Assembly (NCBI GenBank): GCA_011032825.1 | Contig: JAADJZ010000043.1 | Location: 1-64,000, forward strand | DNA length: 64,000 nt | Direction: 5' to 3' | DNA from: Massariosphaeria phaeospora | Taxonomy: Eukaryota > Ascomycota > Dothideomycetes > Pleosporales | Shown here: one piece after another, positions 49,651 through 60,659 of the stretch | Layout of the letters: each line of letters opens with the position of its first letter | Position numbering within the stretch: position 1 is the first letter of the stretch | Position numbers and translations under genes: made by a program | Notes under the pieces: generated by a model | What the model was told of the DNA's origin: nothing | Database searches by the model: none | The model's input: the letters and a program-made list of their open reading frames with translations, nothing else

Positions 49651-50159
49651 TAGGTTCGATGCAGTGCCCCGGGTCGTTAATGCATGAACAAAGTAGTTCC
49701 AAGGTTGAGTGAGAATGGAGGAGCAGATGCCCTAATGCAAAAGAGGGCTTGCGCTTGCCGAACTTAAAGCTCGGGTCGGCTCGCGCTAACCGCATTGGTA
49801 CATCGGTCCATCGCCCATACCTAAAGTGTAGCTCTACTATCTGGCCCGAAAAACATGTATATGTACGCGTTTATGCAGACCAGTCTTAGGTGTTTGGGAA
49901 TATTTGTATTGGTTCGAAGGAGAAAGCACATTAGTCAGTCATTATATCAACTCTCTAGCTTAGGGACACTACACTACACGCAACTCGTACTACTTGTTCA
50001 TGCGACGCCAGCGCAAGCAAATGCGCTCTCCATATGATGCAGAGAAAACAGCTGTACTAATACATATCGCACGGTATCTCCTCTTGCGCCAACTGACTTC
50101 GTGGTTCTAATCAACCTGAGAGATGACCTAACGCCAAGCAATGCAAAGAAAGCAGAACG
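49651..50159. other. Intergenic region upstream of TFC4
   Basis: About 500 bp holding the TFC4 promoter and the 3' end of SYS1. A small additional 5' exon of TFC4 cannot be excluded. Nothing else is recognisable. Confidence 0.5.
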
Positions 50160-50826
50160 TCAAACGTGGTCGCTTTCTTGACCCATACTAGCCAACTCAT
50201 ATTCTCCAGCACCATCTCTTCCCCGGCCCCGGCCCCTCCCCCTCGACTCGCCAACTCCATCGTCTTGGGCAGGCCCGCTACCCTGCGGTCTGGCTGGCGC
50301 TTTTGCGCCAAAGCTGATTGGTCGTAGCTCACGCCATTGGCAGGCCCATACCCCCAGAGAAGTCATCACCGTGGCGCTGCATACCTGCAGCGCCCACCAG
50401 AAGAGGTTTGTTGGCACAGCGTGGGAATATAGCGAGGTGACGACAAGGTGAATGAAGTGTATCGTCAGCGCGAAATCGAGCACCAGCTTCGAGCGGGCGA
50501 TGAGAAGTAGGATGAAGACAACACTAAAGTCCGGTTAGATTCGCACAGATCTCCTTTGATTCTAGGCGCACGACATACCAAGTGAGGCTGTTCAAGACCC
50601 AGACAAGACCCAGGGTCCATCCGACTGTGGTATCGCCTCGCAGACTCCGCCAGCTGAATAACAGGTCGATGCTCAGCTCTTTTCCGGCAACCAGGGCAGT
50701 GAATAAAATGAGAACCGCAGCGCAGGCATAGTACGCAAGTTGCAGAACGACGATTTGCGACAATATCCGGGTCGGAGAGAGATCCGCGAGCGCGCCGGGA
50801 CGTGGAGGGCGGCGTCGGCGCGGCAT
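50160..50826 (-). CDS. SYS1: Golgi membrane protein Sys1
   Basis: Polytopic trans-Golgi protein that recruits the Arl3 (ARFRP1) GTPase for Golgi-endosome traffic. Exons 50579-50826 and 50160-50523 total 612 nt and 203 residues, with a 55-bp intron carrying CTAAC. A basic start MPRRRRPPRPGAL is followed by four hydrophobic segments at about residues 21-47, 69-93, 97-117 and 120-142. Family blocks are LSPTRILSQIVVLQLAYY, SWRSLRGDTTVGW, RSKLVLDFALTIHFIHL and GVWACQWRELRPISFG. The C-terminus is Gly/Arg-rich and probably cytosolic. It is divergent from COA6. Confidence 0.93.
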
Positions 50827-51275
50827 CAGCCTTTGAAAACGTGCGCTATAAGGTGAGCATGTGTGCGGAGCGCTCTCGATTTCGGATTCGGGCGCGAAGT
50901 AGTGGATCGTGAGCTGGATCGGGGAGGGGTGAGTAAATGTGCTGCGGATGCCTGTTCACTCCACGCTCGCGCTGAGGCGCATCAGTGTTCCGGCGGAGAC
51001 GTCGCCAAGCGCCGATGGCCGGTGATTGGCCAAAGCGGGGTGGCTCCTCCGATCTGTACGGGATCGCGGAAGCTTCCACCTCCCCTCGCCGCTCTGCAAT
51101 TATCCATCGTCTACCTATCTACACGGCGACATTGTCTGCTAGAGAAGTGGGCTCTCTCTGCGCGCAAACTCCCGTCGAGTCATACGGTTGCAAAGTGACA
51201 TCGAGTCAACGAAGTCTCAACGCTGATCGACAGCCCTCACTTGCCTCCGCTCGCCGCCTCTCCTCCGCCGGTAAC
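50827..51275. promoter_or_regulatory. Shared upstream region of SYS1 and COA6
   Basis: 449 bp between divergent starts. No specific site was recognised. Confidence 0.5.
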
Positions 51276-51707
51276 ATGGGCTGGTTATCCTGGGGTTCGT
51301 CGGACGACTCCGGCCCGAAGAAGACATCCGGCGGCGCATTCGAGGCACCAACCCGCACAACTCGAGCCAAATGCTACGAATCACGCGATGCCTTCTTCGA
51401 GTGCCTAGATCGCAACAACATCCTGGACAGCATTCACACCAAGGGCGGAAGAGCCGCTTCGGCAAAATTATGTGGCGATTTGGACAAAGACTTCGAGAAG
51501 AACTGCGCGCATAGTTGGGTAGGTGGGCCCATGGGTGCATTCTTTCATGCCCGGCCTCGTCCATGAATAACTGCTTACTCGGATCTATCTTAGGTGGAAT
51601 ACTTCAAGAAGCAGCGCGTCGTCAATTATCAGAAGGAGCAGACTATCAAGAAGCTGGAAGCTGAGGGGGCAGACGTCGTTGCACCCCAATTACCGACTCG
51701 AAATTAG
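51276..51707 (+). CDS. COA6: Cytochrome c oxidase assembly factor Coa6-like
   Basis: Small twin-Cys protein of the mitochondrial intermembrane space that helps copper delivery to Cox2. Exons 51276-51518 and 51594-51707 total 357 nt and 118 residues. The CHCH pattern is CX9C (CYESRDAFFEC) followed by CX10C (CGDLDKDFEKNC), the spacing of the Coa6/Cox6b group. After the intron, VEYFKKQRVVNYQKEQ and a Glu/Ala-rich end fit Coa6. The N-terminus MGWLSWGSSDD is typical of fungal Coa6. Cox6b (Cox12) is less likely because that protein is shorter and lacks this N-terminus. Confidence 0.9.
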
Positions 51708-52513
51708 AAACCCCACGGCTGTTATGTACAATATGTATACTACACCAATATCGCTCTGACCCGCAAGGTTGGGCATCGATGTAGCTGTAATGCGAATACG
51801 GAGTTCCAACGAGTCGCTCAGCTCCGTTGTACGCTTGCCTGGAGTCCAGGACCGGAAGACAGCGCATTGGGCATTCGCAGATACGACAGCACAGAAAGAA
51901 TGATGCCTCGTGGTTGGGCGATTGTCCCATATAATCTGCATAACCTGGTCGGCCCAGCGATGCTTTTACATGATAAACGAAGGTATGGGATGGCATGCTG
52001 ATATGGCTTGGGAGTACACGAAACGTGTCAATCTCGCCACCAATTACACTTCTACCCTATATCTCCGACAAAAGACGTCCTGAGAAGTTGCGGCGTTCAC
52101 ATATAGAGGTTGAAACATTACCTGACATGAATTCCAGCCTCCAATCTCGCGACATTACACTTGATTGGCTGACACTGCATGGTCGCTCCGGGAATCTGGT
52201 TCCTGGAACCATGATCGGTCTCTTGGCATATCACTTCACGCCAAAGCTTGCACGAACAACCTCTGTAAAACTGTCTTGTTGGTTCTAGACCATGTGGCTG
52301 CCTATGAGCGCCCTACTTCCATAGCAAGGCCCGGATTTTGAAGCTAAGAATGGATACCTGATATCAGAAACTCGACGCCCCAACTCCAACCGTTTGGCCA
52401 GCTGATGTGTCCGGACCAGCCTCTAACAACATGCATGCCTTTTCCTTAACGCCTGATTCGTGTATTTGACTCCCATACGCCCTTATCTCATGTATTCAAA
52501 TCGCCAGCTCTTA
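51708..52513. other. Convergent intergenic region, COA6 / macrodomain gene
   Basis: About 800 bp. Open frames on both strands overlap and lack motifs. No repeat was seen. Confidence 0.5.
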
Positions 52514-53456
52514 TCACCGGTACCGTGTCGGGAAAATACTTGATGCGCTGAATTCGTTCTTGAAGACGTCGACATCTGACAGGGCGCCCTTGGCCGTACT
52601 TCCTGTCATGCTGCTGTCAATAGCGAACACGACATCGGTGAAAACGCCACGGAACTCGTCCTCCTCAAATAGCAGCTTTCTCCACATTCTGGCCACCTCA
52701 GTGACAGGGTTTCGGAAAATTGGGCCGATGCCAAAAGCGCCAATGCACACACTGGTGTGTCCACAGTAGGCAGTGATTCGGAGAACAGCGCGCATTTTCT
52801 CGCGCATGAGTTCCTTCTCTTGAGCAAAAGAGTAGTTGTTGCCTGACTCATCCAGTTTTGGTCTGCGAACAGGAGCAACTGAAATCACGGGAAGCGATCG
52901 AACCTCCTTCCATGGGGCGTAGTCTTGCTCTGGACCTCCTCGAAATACAACTGGCAATCGGATCAGTAGAAATTTGGACATGAAGATTGACCAACTTACA
53001 AACTTCCGGAGAATATATGCCGCCTCGCTGGGGGATGGGGTAGAAAATTTCTTCCCTGCCCATTTGTGCGTTCCACGGCATAGTCAGGGCATGAACAAGA
53101 TTGCTTCTGCGAGCGAAACATTCTTCAGGAGCCATGAGGCCCGACTCCCAATCTCCGCCTGCGCGTTTCTCGTTGGCCATGTTGACGACTGGTATTCGCT
53201 TGACCGAGTGGCTGGACGAAGCATCCGCCACTGCATTTTGGTACCAGCCCAATGCAAAATTGACGGGATCGCCCTCCATGACAGCAACTCGTAGCCGTTG
53301 AGAAGACCTCTTCTCCACATTGATCCTGATTGCCGATGAATCTTGGTAGAGGTATGAGGTCATTGGATCTTTGATGTAGTGTCGCCAGATATGGGGCATG
53401 TATATGCGCTTTGCTTCGGCGGCTATCTCCGATGGCTTCGGTCTCGACGGTGGCAT
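52514..53456 (-). CDS. Macrodomain protein of the microbial-type PARG family (DUF2263/TIGR02452)
   Basis: Family members are predicted or shown to remove ADP-ribose from proteins. Exons 53000-53456 and 52514-52950 total 894 nt and 297 residues, with a 49-bp intron. The N-terminal block reads IYMPHIWRHYIKDPMTSYLY. The ADP-ribose pocket region follows: VVNMANEKRAGGDWESG and APEECFARRSNL, then YPIPQRGGIYSPEV and VFRGGPEQDY. The bacterial PARG signature GGG...QEE is here AGG...PEE (residues 99-112): the two Glu are kept but the Gln is Pro. AYCGHTSVCIGAFGIGPIFRNP and VFTDVVFAID near the end are typical. The gene is divergent from mt-AsnRS. Substrate and activity are unknown. Confidence 0.82.
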
Positions 53457-55019
53457 GGTGGCATGCTATTGCAAAGAAACCTTGGAAGAGAGCGTGGGAG
53501 ATGATATAGATAAAGCACGGAGGGTTGGCAGAACAACGAGCGGGGGCGCAGGCAACAAGAGTAACAAAGATGCATCAGCTATACTAGGCCGTGTACACAA
53601 TGAGCTTCAGCCGACGAATGACCAGGACATGATGTGCTCATGTGTCGCGGGCGTGTGATGGGAAGGCCACTAACAAGTCAAAGGCAGATCGGACGTCACT
53701 AGCCAGCGCGTTTGGCCGCACCGGATGCAGGAGCGGCAATGCTGTGGGGTGAATCAAGGATTATCGCGCTTTGGACAGGGCAATCTTTCAAGCTCGCCGT
53801 GGGTACATGGCGCCGCCAGATGCACCAGGGCACATGCAGCAGCGGCTTGGGTTGTGACCGTCAGCCAAGGAGGACATGCACAGGGGCTGGAGAACCGGAA
53901 GCAGCCGCGCTGGGTGACATGTGGTCGTCTCCCCGGCCCTTGGAGACGATTGCCAGGGACAGAGTGACACGAAGCCGCTGGAGGCCTCGTGGGCCGTGGC
54001 ATTGGAGTCGGTCTGCAACGGGCGGCGTTGACCTCGATCGTCTAGGCCCTCACCCGACGATCGACATGGCCGCGAGCAGTTAGAGCAGATCTCGCACGGG
54101 CTGAGCGGGCGATGATTGGCAGCGCGCCAGATCCTGCAGCGCTCGATAGCGCTGCAGTAGCGGTGGCTTCGGCGAGGTGGTCCCGGGCATGATGATGCAG
54201 GGCAGGGCAGGGCAGGGCAGCTATCTGCGCTGGTGAGGCAGCCCGAAGACAGCAGAGTGTGTGGGTGGGCTGGCGGCGGCGGCGGCGGCGGGGGGGCTTC
54301 GGGCGGTCTGGCGACGGCGGCAGGAGCGAACTCTGGCAGGAAGTGCGAGTGCACACGGCGGGCGGCTGGCGGCTGGCGGCCTGCTGGATGAGGGGGTATC
54401 ACTTCGGCGGCGGCGGCCAGAGGGTACGACGGGGACGGGGCCCGCCGCCGCTGTGTATATGCACTTGCTTCGTGGCCGGCTGCTTGTGCACGATGAGCGC
54501 GGAGATTAAATGCTGTTGAGATCGGCGGACGCAACGACGAAGAGCTCGTCCTGCGGTGTCCGTGGTGAGTGAGGGGGGCAGAGTTCCAAGATGGGGCGTG
54601 TCATCAATCACCCGTGGACCAGCGGCCGTGGTGGTGTATCAGGCCCGTCGTACCCACGGCCACGGAACCGACGCCGCACAGCAGCAGCTCAGCTCGTCCC
54701 ATCCCACTGTGTCGTCACGGCACGGTGAGGGTGGGCAGTGCCAGTGCCAGAGCCAGTGCCGCCTCTTGCCCGCGACTGAGATTGGCGAGCGCAAAAAGGC
54801 CCGCGCTGGCGCTCGCAAATCGGTGGCGCCTGTGGCCCAAGCGCGCAGCTGTTCCGCGTCGCGACGACATGGCCGCGGATTAGACGTGTTCTGCTGTCAG
54901 CGTCTTCAACGTGTGCTGCTGTCTCCCAGTCGATATATCAGCCTCCTCTCAGCCTCGCGCTCCCCTCCGCCCTCGCGCTGCCGTGCCCGCCGCCCGCCGC
55001 CCGTCTCCGGCCTCAGCCC
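53457..55019. other. GC-rich 1.56-kb divergent intergenic region
   Basis: Upstream DNA of the macrodomain gene and mt-AsnRS. It contains low-complexity tracts: GGGCA repeats at about 54196-54220, a GGC run at about 54272-54293, GGCTGGC repeats at about 54362-54380 and CAGTGC repeats near 54737-54760. Long open frames on the minus strand (53788-54534) are Pro/Arg/Ala-rich and look like composition artefacts. Confidence 0.5.
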
Positions 55020-56790
55020 ATGCGTAGGACGCTCCTTGCTCCGGGGCGCGCCTTCCACCGTCCGCTGCCATGTGCCCTCTGGAGTGCGAGTGCGACGGTT
55101 GCGCCGTACGCATACCCATCCCCATCCGCATCCGCACACGCACCACGGCCATGTCGCCTGCGCTGCAGCTCTACTCTCCGCCCGACTAATATAGCTGCAC
55201 TCCTGGCAACTACCTCGCATCCGCGCCCGCAGCAGCCTGGTCAGACGCTGACGCTCAATGGCTGGGTGCACACCGTACGAAAGCAGAAGCGCGTTGCCTT
55301 TGCCGCCATTGGGGACGGCTCTTCCATGCGGACGGTGCAGCTTGTCCTGTCCCCCGAGCAGGCCGACGGGTCAGTCGAGAACCGCATGTGTCCCCACCAC
55401 CTTGCCTCTGGCTAACCGGGCTGTCCCTCAGTCTCTCTACGGGAACCGCAGTGGCAGCAACCGGCCGTTGGACGCCGTCTCCTGGCCACGAACAGTCCCA
55501 TGAGCTACACGTCGACAGCCTTCGCGTCCTTGGCCAGAACGATGCCGCCGTAAGTAGCTGGGATAATGCGCGAGAAAGCAGAGCTGACCCAGGCCACGTG
55601 ACTCATTGTAGACCTTCCCCTTGCAAAAGAAATACCACACTCCCGAATTCCTTCGCACACTGCCTCATCTACGCTCACGGCTGCCTTTCCAGTCGTTGCT
55701 TCTACGGTTAAGGTCCCAGGTCACGGCCCAAACGACCAACTATTTTGCTCAACATGATTTCACTCAAACGCACCCACCCATCATCACGTCTTCTGACTGC
55801 GAAGGCGCTGGTGACGTGTTTGTAGTATCTACTCAGCCATCTGCCCCGGCTGTTCATACCCCTACTCAATCCCCGGACTGCGAGGATATGTTCTTCCAGA
55901 CGCCAAAGTACCTTACCGTGTCAAGCCAGCTACACCTAGAGGCACTCGCCCAGTCTGTTGGGAGAGTGTGGGCCCTATCGCCAACATTCCGCGCGGAGAA
56001 GAGCGACACTCCACGCCATCTTAGCGAGTTCTACATGTTGGAAGCAGAACTTGCATTTGTGACGGACCTTTCCGACGTCATGGATGTGGTGGAAGGCTTG
56101 TTGCGTGCGATCGCCACGGGCGTGAAAGAGTCACCTGTCGGGCAAGAACTTCTCCAGGCTCGGGCGCGTGAACACAAAGAAGACGGTGAAGCGATATCTG
56201 AAACAAGGCTTATGCGACGGTGGCAAGGGCTCATGGATGGACCATGGCCTCGAATTAGCTACGCTGAAGCTATGAGGCACCTCAAAGACGCAGTGGATCA
56301 CGGCAAGGCACAGTTCATATTCACCCCAGATGACCAGGAAGGCTTTCAGACTGAACATGAGCGGTTCCTCGCCGAAACAGTCGGACGCGGCGGACCCATT
56401 TTCGTAACCGACTACCCACGCCGCGTAAAGCCATTCTACATGGCGCCGTCCGCCGAGCGATCGCCAGGTACAGGTGGTGTGCCAACTGTTGCATGTTTCG
56501 ATCTACTCGTTCCAGAGATCTGTGAGCTAGTCGGGGGCTCGATGCGTGAGCACCGACTGCCAGAATTATTAAAATCCATGGAAAACCAAGGGCTCCGGCA
56601 TGCACCGGATGTCGAGTCTGAGACATCCGACGGCTCGTTGCAGTGGTACTTGGATTTGAGACGATACGGCAGTGTACCACACGGAGGGTTTGGGCTAGGG
56701 TTTGACCGACTGCTGTGTTACCTCTCGGGAGCGGCCAACATCAGGGACGTCGTCAGTTTTCCTCGGTGGCACAAGCGGTGCGACTGTTGA
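55020..56790 (+). CDS. SLM5: Mitochondrial asparaginyl-tRNA synthetase
   Basis: Charges mitochondrial tRNA-Asn. It is a class II synthetase related to yeast Slm5. Exons 55020-55369, 55432-55549 and 55612-56790 total 1647 nt and 548 residues. The Arg-rich leader MRRTLLAPGRAFHRPLP suits mitochondrial import. The OB-fold anticodon domain follows (GWVHTVRKQKRVAFAAIGDG). The catalytic core has FFQTPKYLTVSSQLHLE, motif 2 FRAEKSDTPRHLSEFYMLE, WYLDLRRYGSVPHGGFGLG and motif 3 GLGFDRLLCYLSG, ending FPRWHKRCDC. Intron 1 has a GCTAAC branch site. The start is the first ATG in frame with the leader. Confidence 0.93.
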
Positions 56791-57742
56791 ATAACAAGCT
56801 TTCGGATCCCGGCGCTGCACAAATGCCTTCACTTAGTGGTCCTGTGGTGTCACTTCCGGAATCTTTTGTTGGATGCGGAGTGAAATTCTACCTGTTGTAC
56901 TTGTATGATATTGATTAGGGCTGTGCGAGATCGGGACTTTGTACACCATCTGCGATCATCTGCAAAGCGGCTGTTAGTGTCAACATAGTCAAGGCGAAAA
57001 TGTATCATACGCGCACTGGGCGCAACGTTGTTAAGGCCATTCTAGATCCTTTTCAGTGCACTACCCCATGTAATGCCATCAGCTCAGGTGAGAGCAAAAT
57101 GCATCATGAATGTTAATCACTGACATCGATCTATCTTAGTGGTTTTTTACCATCTTATCCTACTACATGATACCGCACTCTACTTCCCTACTAAGCAGTC
57201 TACTCCAACGAAATACAGGTTTTCATATGACTGGGAGCATGATGGCGAAACCGCATTGTCTTACGAGTGTAAGGTAAGGCGATAGAAGATATCACTATGC
57301 AGGTACTGCGGTCCTTACAGTGGTCTTGCTGAGAACGGTGCGTTGTTAGAATTAATGCCTCACAGTATGTACGCATTTCAACTTGAACCTCACCGTTGGG
57401 TGCTTAGCATGCATCTAGGTTGCGAAATGTATGCCTTGACATGTGTGGTTAACATATTAGTGCACTTCGACCGCCACTCTTTATATTCGACGACGATTGC
57501 ATCTTCAGTGTTCACCAGCAGCATTCATTCGATAACGGCCCTTTCTGCTGTTTAGCTTCTTGCTCGGCGATGCTCCTCGTAGTCCGTACTTGACGTTGGG
57601 CTTTCGGGGATGTCGGAGATAGGATCCGATAAAAGCACAGCTTGCTCGTTCAAATCCAGACCTCATTGGAGTTTGCTCTGACCGGTCCTAATAAACAGTG
57701 CTCGATTCGCACACTCTCTTGGTTATTTTTTTGGTCTGTGGG
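56791..57742. other. Intergenic DNA downstream of mt-AsnRS
   Basis: No supported gene. The 70-codon frame at 57343-57555 has no recognisable motif. Confidence 0.45.
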
Positions 57743-57964
57743 CTATTTTGTACCTGAAGCCGTCTTGAGTTCTTGAGTGGTAGTCGCGGACGGTTTCGGA
57801 AAAGTCATCACTCCATCAATTCTGGCGTAGGTCTGAGCAGACATCTGCTCGCTTTCAAATAAGTTGACAAAGCCAACCGGCTTGCCACCTAGAATGGGAC
57901 CAATACCTGATAGAGGCATCTGATTCCGAGGCTGAATTTGGTAGGGAACGTTCTTTAGGGGATT
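57743..57964 (-). pseudogene. Coding-like fragment of unknown family
   Basis: A 74-codon stop-free stretch on the minus strand with protein-like composition. It includes QMPLSGIGPILGGKPVGF, then VNLFESEQM, then YARIDGVMTFPKP, and ends at TAG. The first ATG is at 57919. Just upstream is TAATTAG, which could be a 3' splice site, and a GTAAG lies further upstream near 58060. No convincing 5' exon follows from that, so the fragment may be the last exon of a decayed gene. Family not recognised. Confidence 0.35.
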
Positions 57965-58680
57965 CTAATTAGTATCTAGAAGAGCCCGGGCACTTCTAGC
58001 GGACGGAGACTGTGGTTGAGAAGCCTGGCTAGGCAGCCATATTGCATGACACTGAACTTACCGTGGTTCTAGGTACTTAACTAATTCTTAGATGGGGGAA
58101 TTCAAAACCGCGGATGGCAAGTCAACGTGGTGATGTGGGCCCAGAACGTCGACAAAGCTGCAATTCTGGGTGAGGTGGCAGAGGCTAACGGTTCCAAGAC
58201 CACGTTTCTCTCTTTCGGTAGTTGACGATATCTCCCTGAAGCCGTGACAGAATATCTTTCGCGTTGTGGGCGTCGCTCACGTGTGTAGGGTAGGCCGGGC
58301 TAGACGGCAGCTGTCATCTGCAGCGACATCGGCGGGTAAGCGGAGAAACCCAGATCTGGTAGCGCAAGAGCATGAACAGTAAGAGGCACTCGCCACGTCT
58401 CGGCCGATTCGGGCATCGTCTCTGCATTTGACGGAGGTGTCGGTCTGCTGTGACGTTGTCTCGGCGCTCGGCCTATCATTTTGTCCAGCCCGCGCCCAGA
58501 CCTCTTGCTTTTACGATCAAAAGATTCGGCCTTCCCACGTTGACGTCGCCCTTCCGTCCTGACGCCTGCGCATTGAAGGAGACTGTCGCTGGAAATACTC
58601 TGAACAGAACTATCCGAACCCACCACTGTCCCGAGCCAATTGCAACCCTGGAAACGGTATCGCCAGCGGCGGGTGGATTT
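57965..58680. other. Intergenic DNA upstream of the mitoferrin gene
   Basis: Contains the promoter and 5' untranslated region of the carrier gene. A longer plus-strand frame starting at 58450 runs in frame into the carrier but its N-terminal part is not carrier-like. Confidence 0.45.
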
Positions 58681-59952
58681 ATGGCCACCCATGAGCGGAC
58701 TGTAGCAGCAGCAGAAGACGACGAACACGAGTATGGCCCTCAGCATGCGCTGGATGCGGACAGCCCACAGCTGACACTGGCCAGCTATGAATCTCTACCG
58801 CCGAACTTCTCGCTCTCGGCGAACATGGTGGCTGGCGCGTTCGCGGGCATTGCCGTGCGTCCTCCGCCGCACCCGCTACACTGCCCATGTACTGACGCAG
58901 CGCCAGGAACACTCGGTCATGTATCCAATTGACCTGCTGAAGGTGCGCGACCCTCCCGACACGGCTGCGGAGCTCGGCGCTGACTTGTCTAGACGCGCAT
59001 GCAGGTCGTCAACCCGTCGCCGTCGGCCATATACAGCGGCATCTCGAACGCCATGATCACAATATCGCGGGTCGAAGGGTTCCGGACGCTGTGGCGGGGC
59101 CTGTCGAGTGTGGTATTGGGGGCAGGACCCGCACATGCCGTATACTTTGCGTCTTACGAGGCCGTGAAGCATGCGCTGGGCGGGAACCAGGGTGGCGCCC
59201 AGGCACACCACCCAGTTGCTGCAGGTGCGCCGATGGACAACTATTGCCAACGTGGAATATTGCGACTGACCAGAAGCAGCTGCCAGCGGTGCGGCTGCCA
59301 CCATTGCCAGCGACGCTCTGATGAACCCGTTTGACGGTAGGCTGCACTTTGCCCAGTTTGAAGTATACCCTAACGTGTGCAGTTGTCAAACAGCGCATGC
59401 AACTGCACGGCTCCATATACCGATCAGTGCCGCAATGTGCACGCGAGGTCTTCCGCACTGAAGGCCTTTCGGCATTCTATGTCTCGTACCCGACGACGCT
59501 GTGTATGACAGTGCCCTTTACCGCCATGCAGTTTATGGCGTACGAATCGATATCCAAGGTCATGAACCCCACTGGGCGATACGACCCCTACACGCATTGT
59601 TTCGCCGGAGGACTGGCTGGTGGAGTCGCCGCGGGCGTAACGACACCACTTGACGTAATAAAAACGTTGCTACAAACGCGAGGGAATGCCACAGATCCCG
59701 AACTGAGAAACGTGTCAGGTCTATGGCAAGCAGCCAAAATCATTCATCGACGAGAGGGATACGGGGGCTATTTCCGTGGCCTCAAACCCAGGATAATAAC
59801 GACCATGCCCAGCACGGCGATCTGCTGGTGAGTTAGCTGCCAAGACGAAGTTTGATCTTATCAGATCAGCCCTCTAACGTCGAAACAGGTCCGCATATGA
59901 AATGGCCAAAGCATTCTTTATTGCCCGGAACGAAGCCGCCAAAGAGGCCTGA
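58681..59952 (+). CDS. Mitochondrial iron carrier, mitoferrin (Mrs3/Mrs4 type)
   Basis: Inner-membrane carrier that brings Fe(II) into the matrix for heme and Fe-S assembly. Six exons: 58681-58854, 58907-58942, 58993-59224, 59280-59336, 59383-59827, 59889-59952. They sum to 1008 nt and 335 residues. Three carrier signatures are present: YPIDLLKTRMQ (residues 64-74), NPFDVVKQRMQ (163-173) and TPLDVIKTLLQ. The segment ALMNPFDVVKQRMQ is diagnostic for the mitoferrin group. Matrix-helix pieces GFRTLWRG, GLSAFYVSYPTTL and GYGGYFRGLKPR are typical. The first 40 residues are acidic and carry no carrier motif; an in-frame upstream ATG at 58450 would lengthen them, but 58681 agrees better with the family. 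Confidence 0.92.
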
Positions 59953-60659
59953 TGTAGAACAAGCGTGCTGTCGATTTCTCACTACTTGCTGCGGTGGTCT
60001 GCCATAGCATACATACCCATTGGATGACAGCGGACCAAGACGCGGCGGAAACTCATGAAGATTTGTCCATGTAGACCAGGAGAGCGAGGTTCCTGAGCTA
60101 GTTTCTTAGGAGCGAAAAAGCAGCTTGCGATAGCGCTGCCTCGATTGTATAGTCAGGCATAGAGGGTTCTGGCGACACACCGGACTATGCGAGGCGCCAG
60201 GATTACTGTTTCTTCTGCGCGGAGTATGGGCCGGCCTAGACATGTATGATAGGAGGCTATTTAGGTCACCGCAATTCGACGAACCGTTTGGATGGCTCTC
60301 GTGTTGGCGAGGTGTTTGGAGTTCGCTAAGGTGTGTAATCGATAAAGGGGCGGGTTGGCGGGGAAGTGACGTTACGCTAGCGCCCCTCCACATGAGGGTG
60401 CATCAGCACAATGTCACTAAAGCATTCACCATCCTGTCGTTTGAATTGCAGTCCGGACCGCCCCAGTTATAGCCATCGAACGCGAGGGCTGGCGTCGCGA
60501 CCATCGAGACAGCCAGACGCGTCGCAGCCGCAGCCGCAGCCGCAGTCGAGCGGACGTCGAACAGCTACGTCACAGCCCGCGCTGGCCTGGGGGAACAGTG
60601 CATTCCACTCGACGTGACGCTTCCGCTCTACACAAACACCATCGCACGCCACGCTCGCA
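59953..60659. other. Intergenic region between mitoferrin and the AAA ATPase gene
   Basis: Holds the 3' end of the carrier gene and the promoter of the ATPase gene. A GCCGCA tandem repeat is at about 60520-60547. No gene supported. Confidence 0.5.

Noticed and set aside
53788..54534. 248-codon open frame on the minus strand
   Set aside because: Rich in Pro, Arg, Ala and Ser, overlaps frames on the other strand, no motif, and lies over GGC and GGGCA tracts; best explained by GC-rich composition.
57640..57670. Possible tRNA T-arm-like motif (GTTCAAATCC)
   Set aside because: No matching acceptor, D or anticodon arms could be paired around it.
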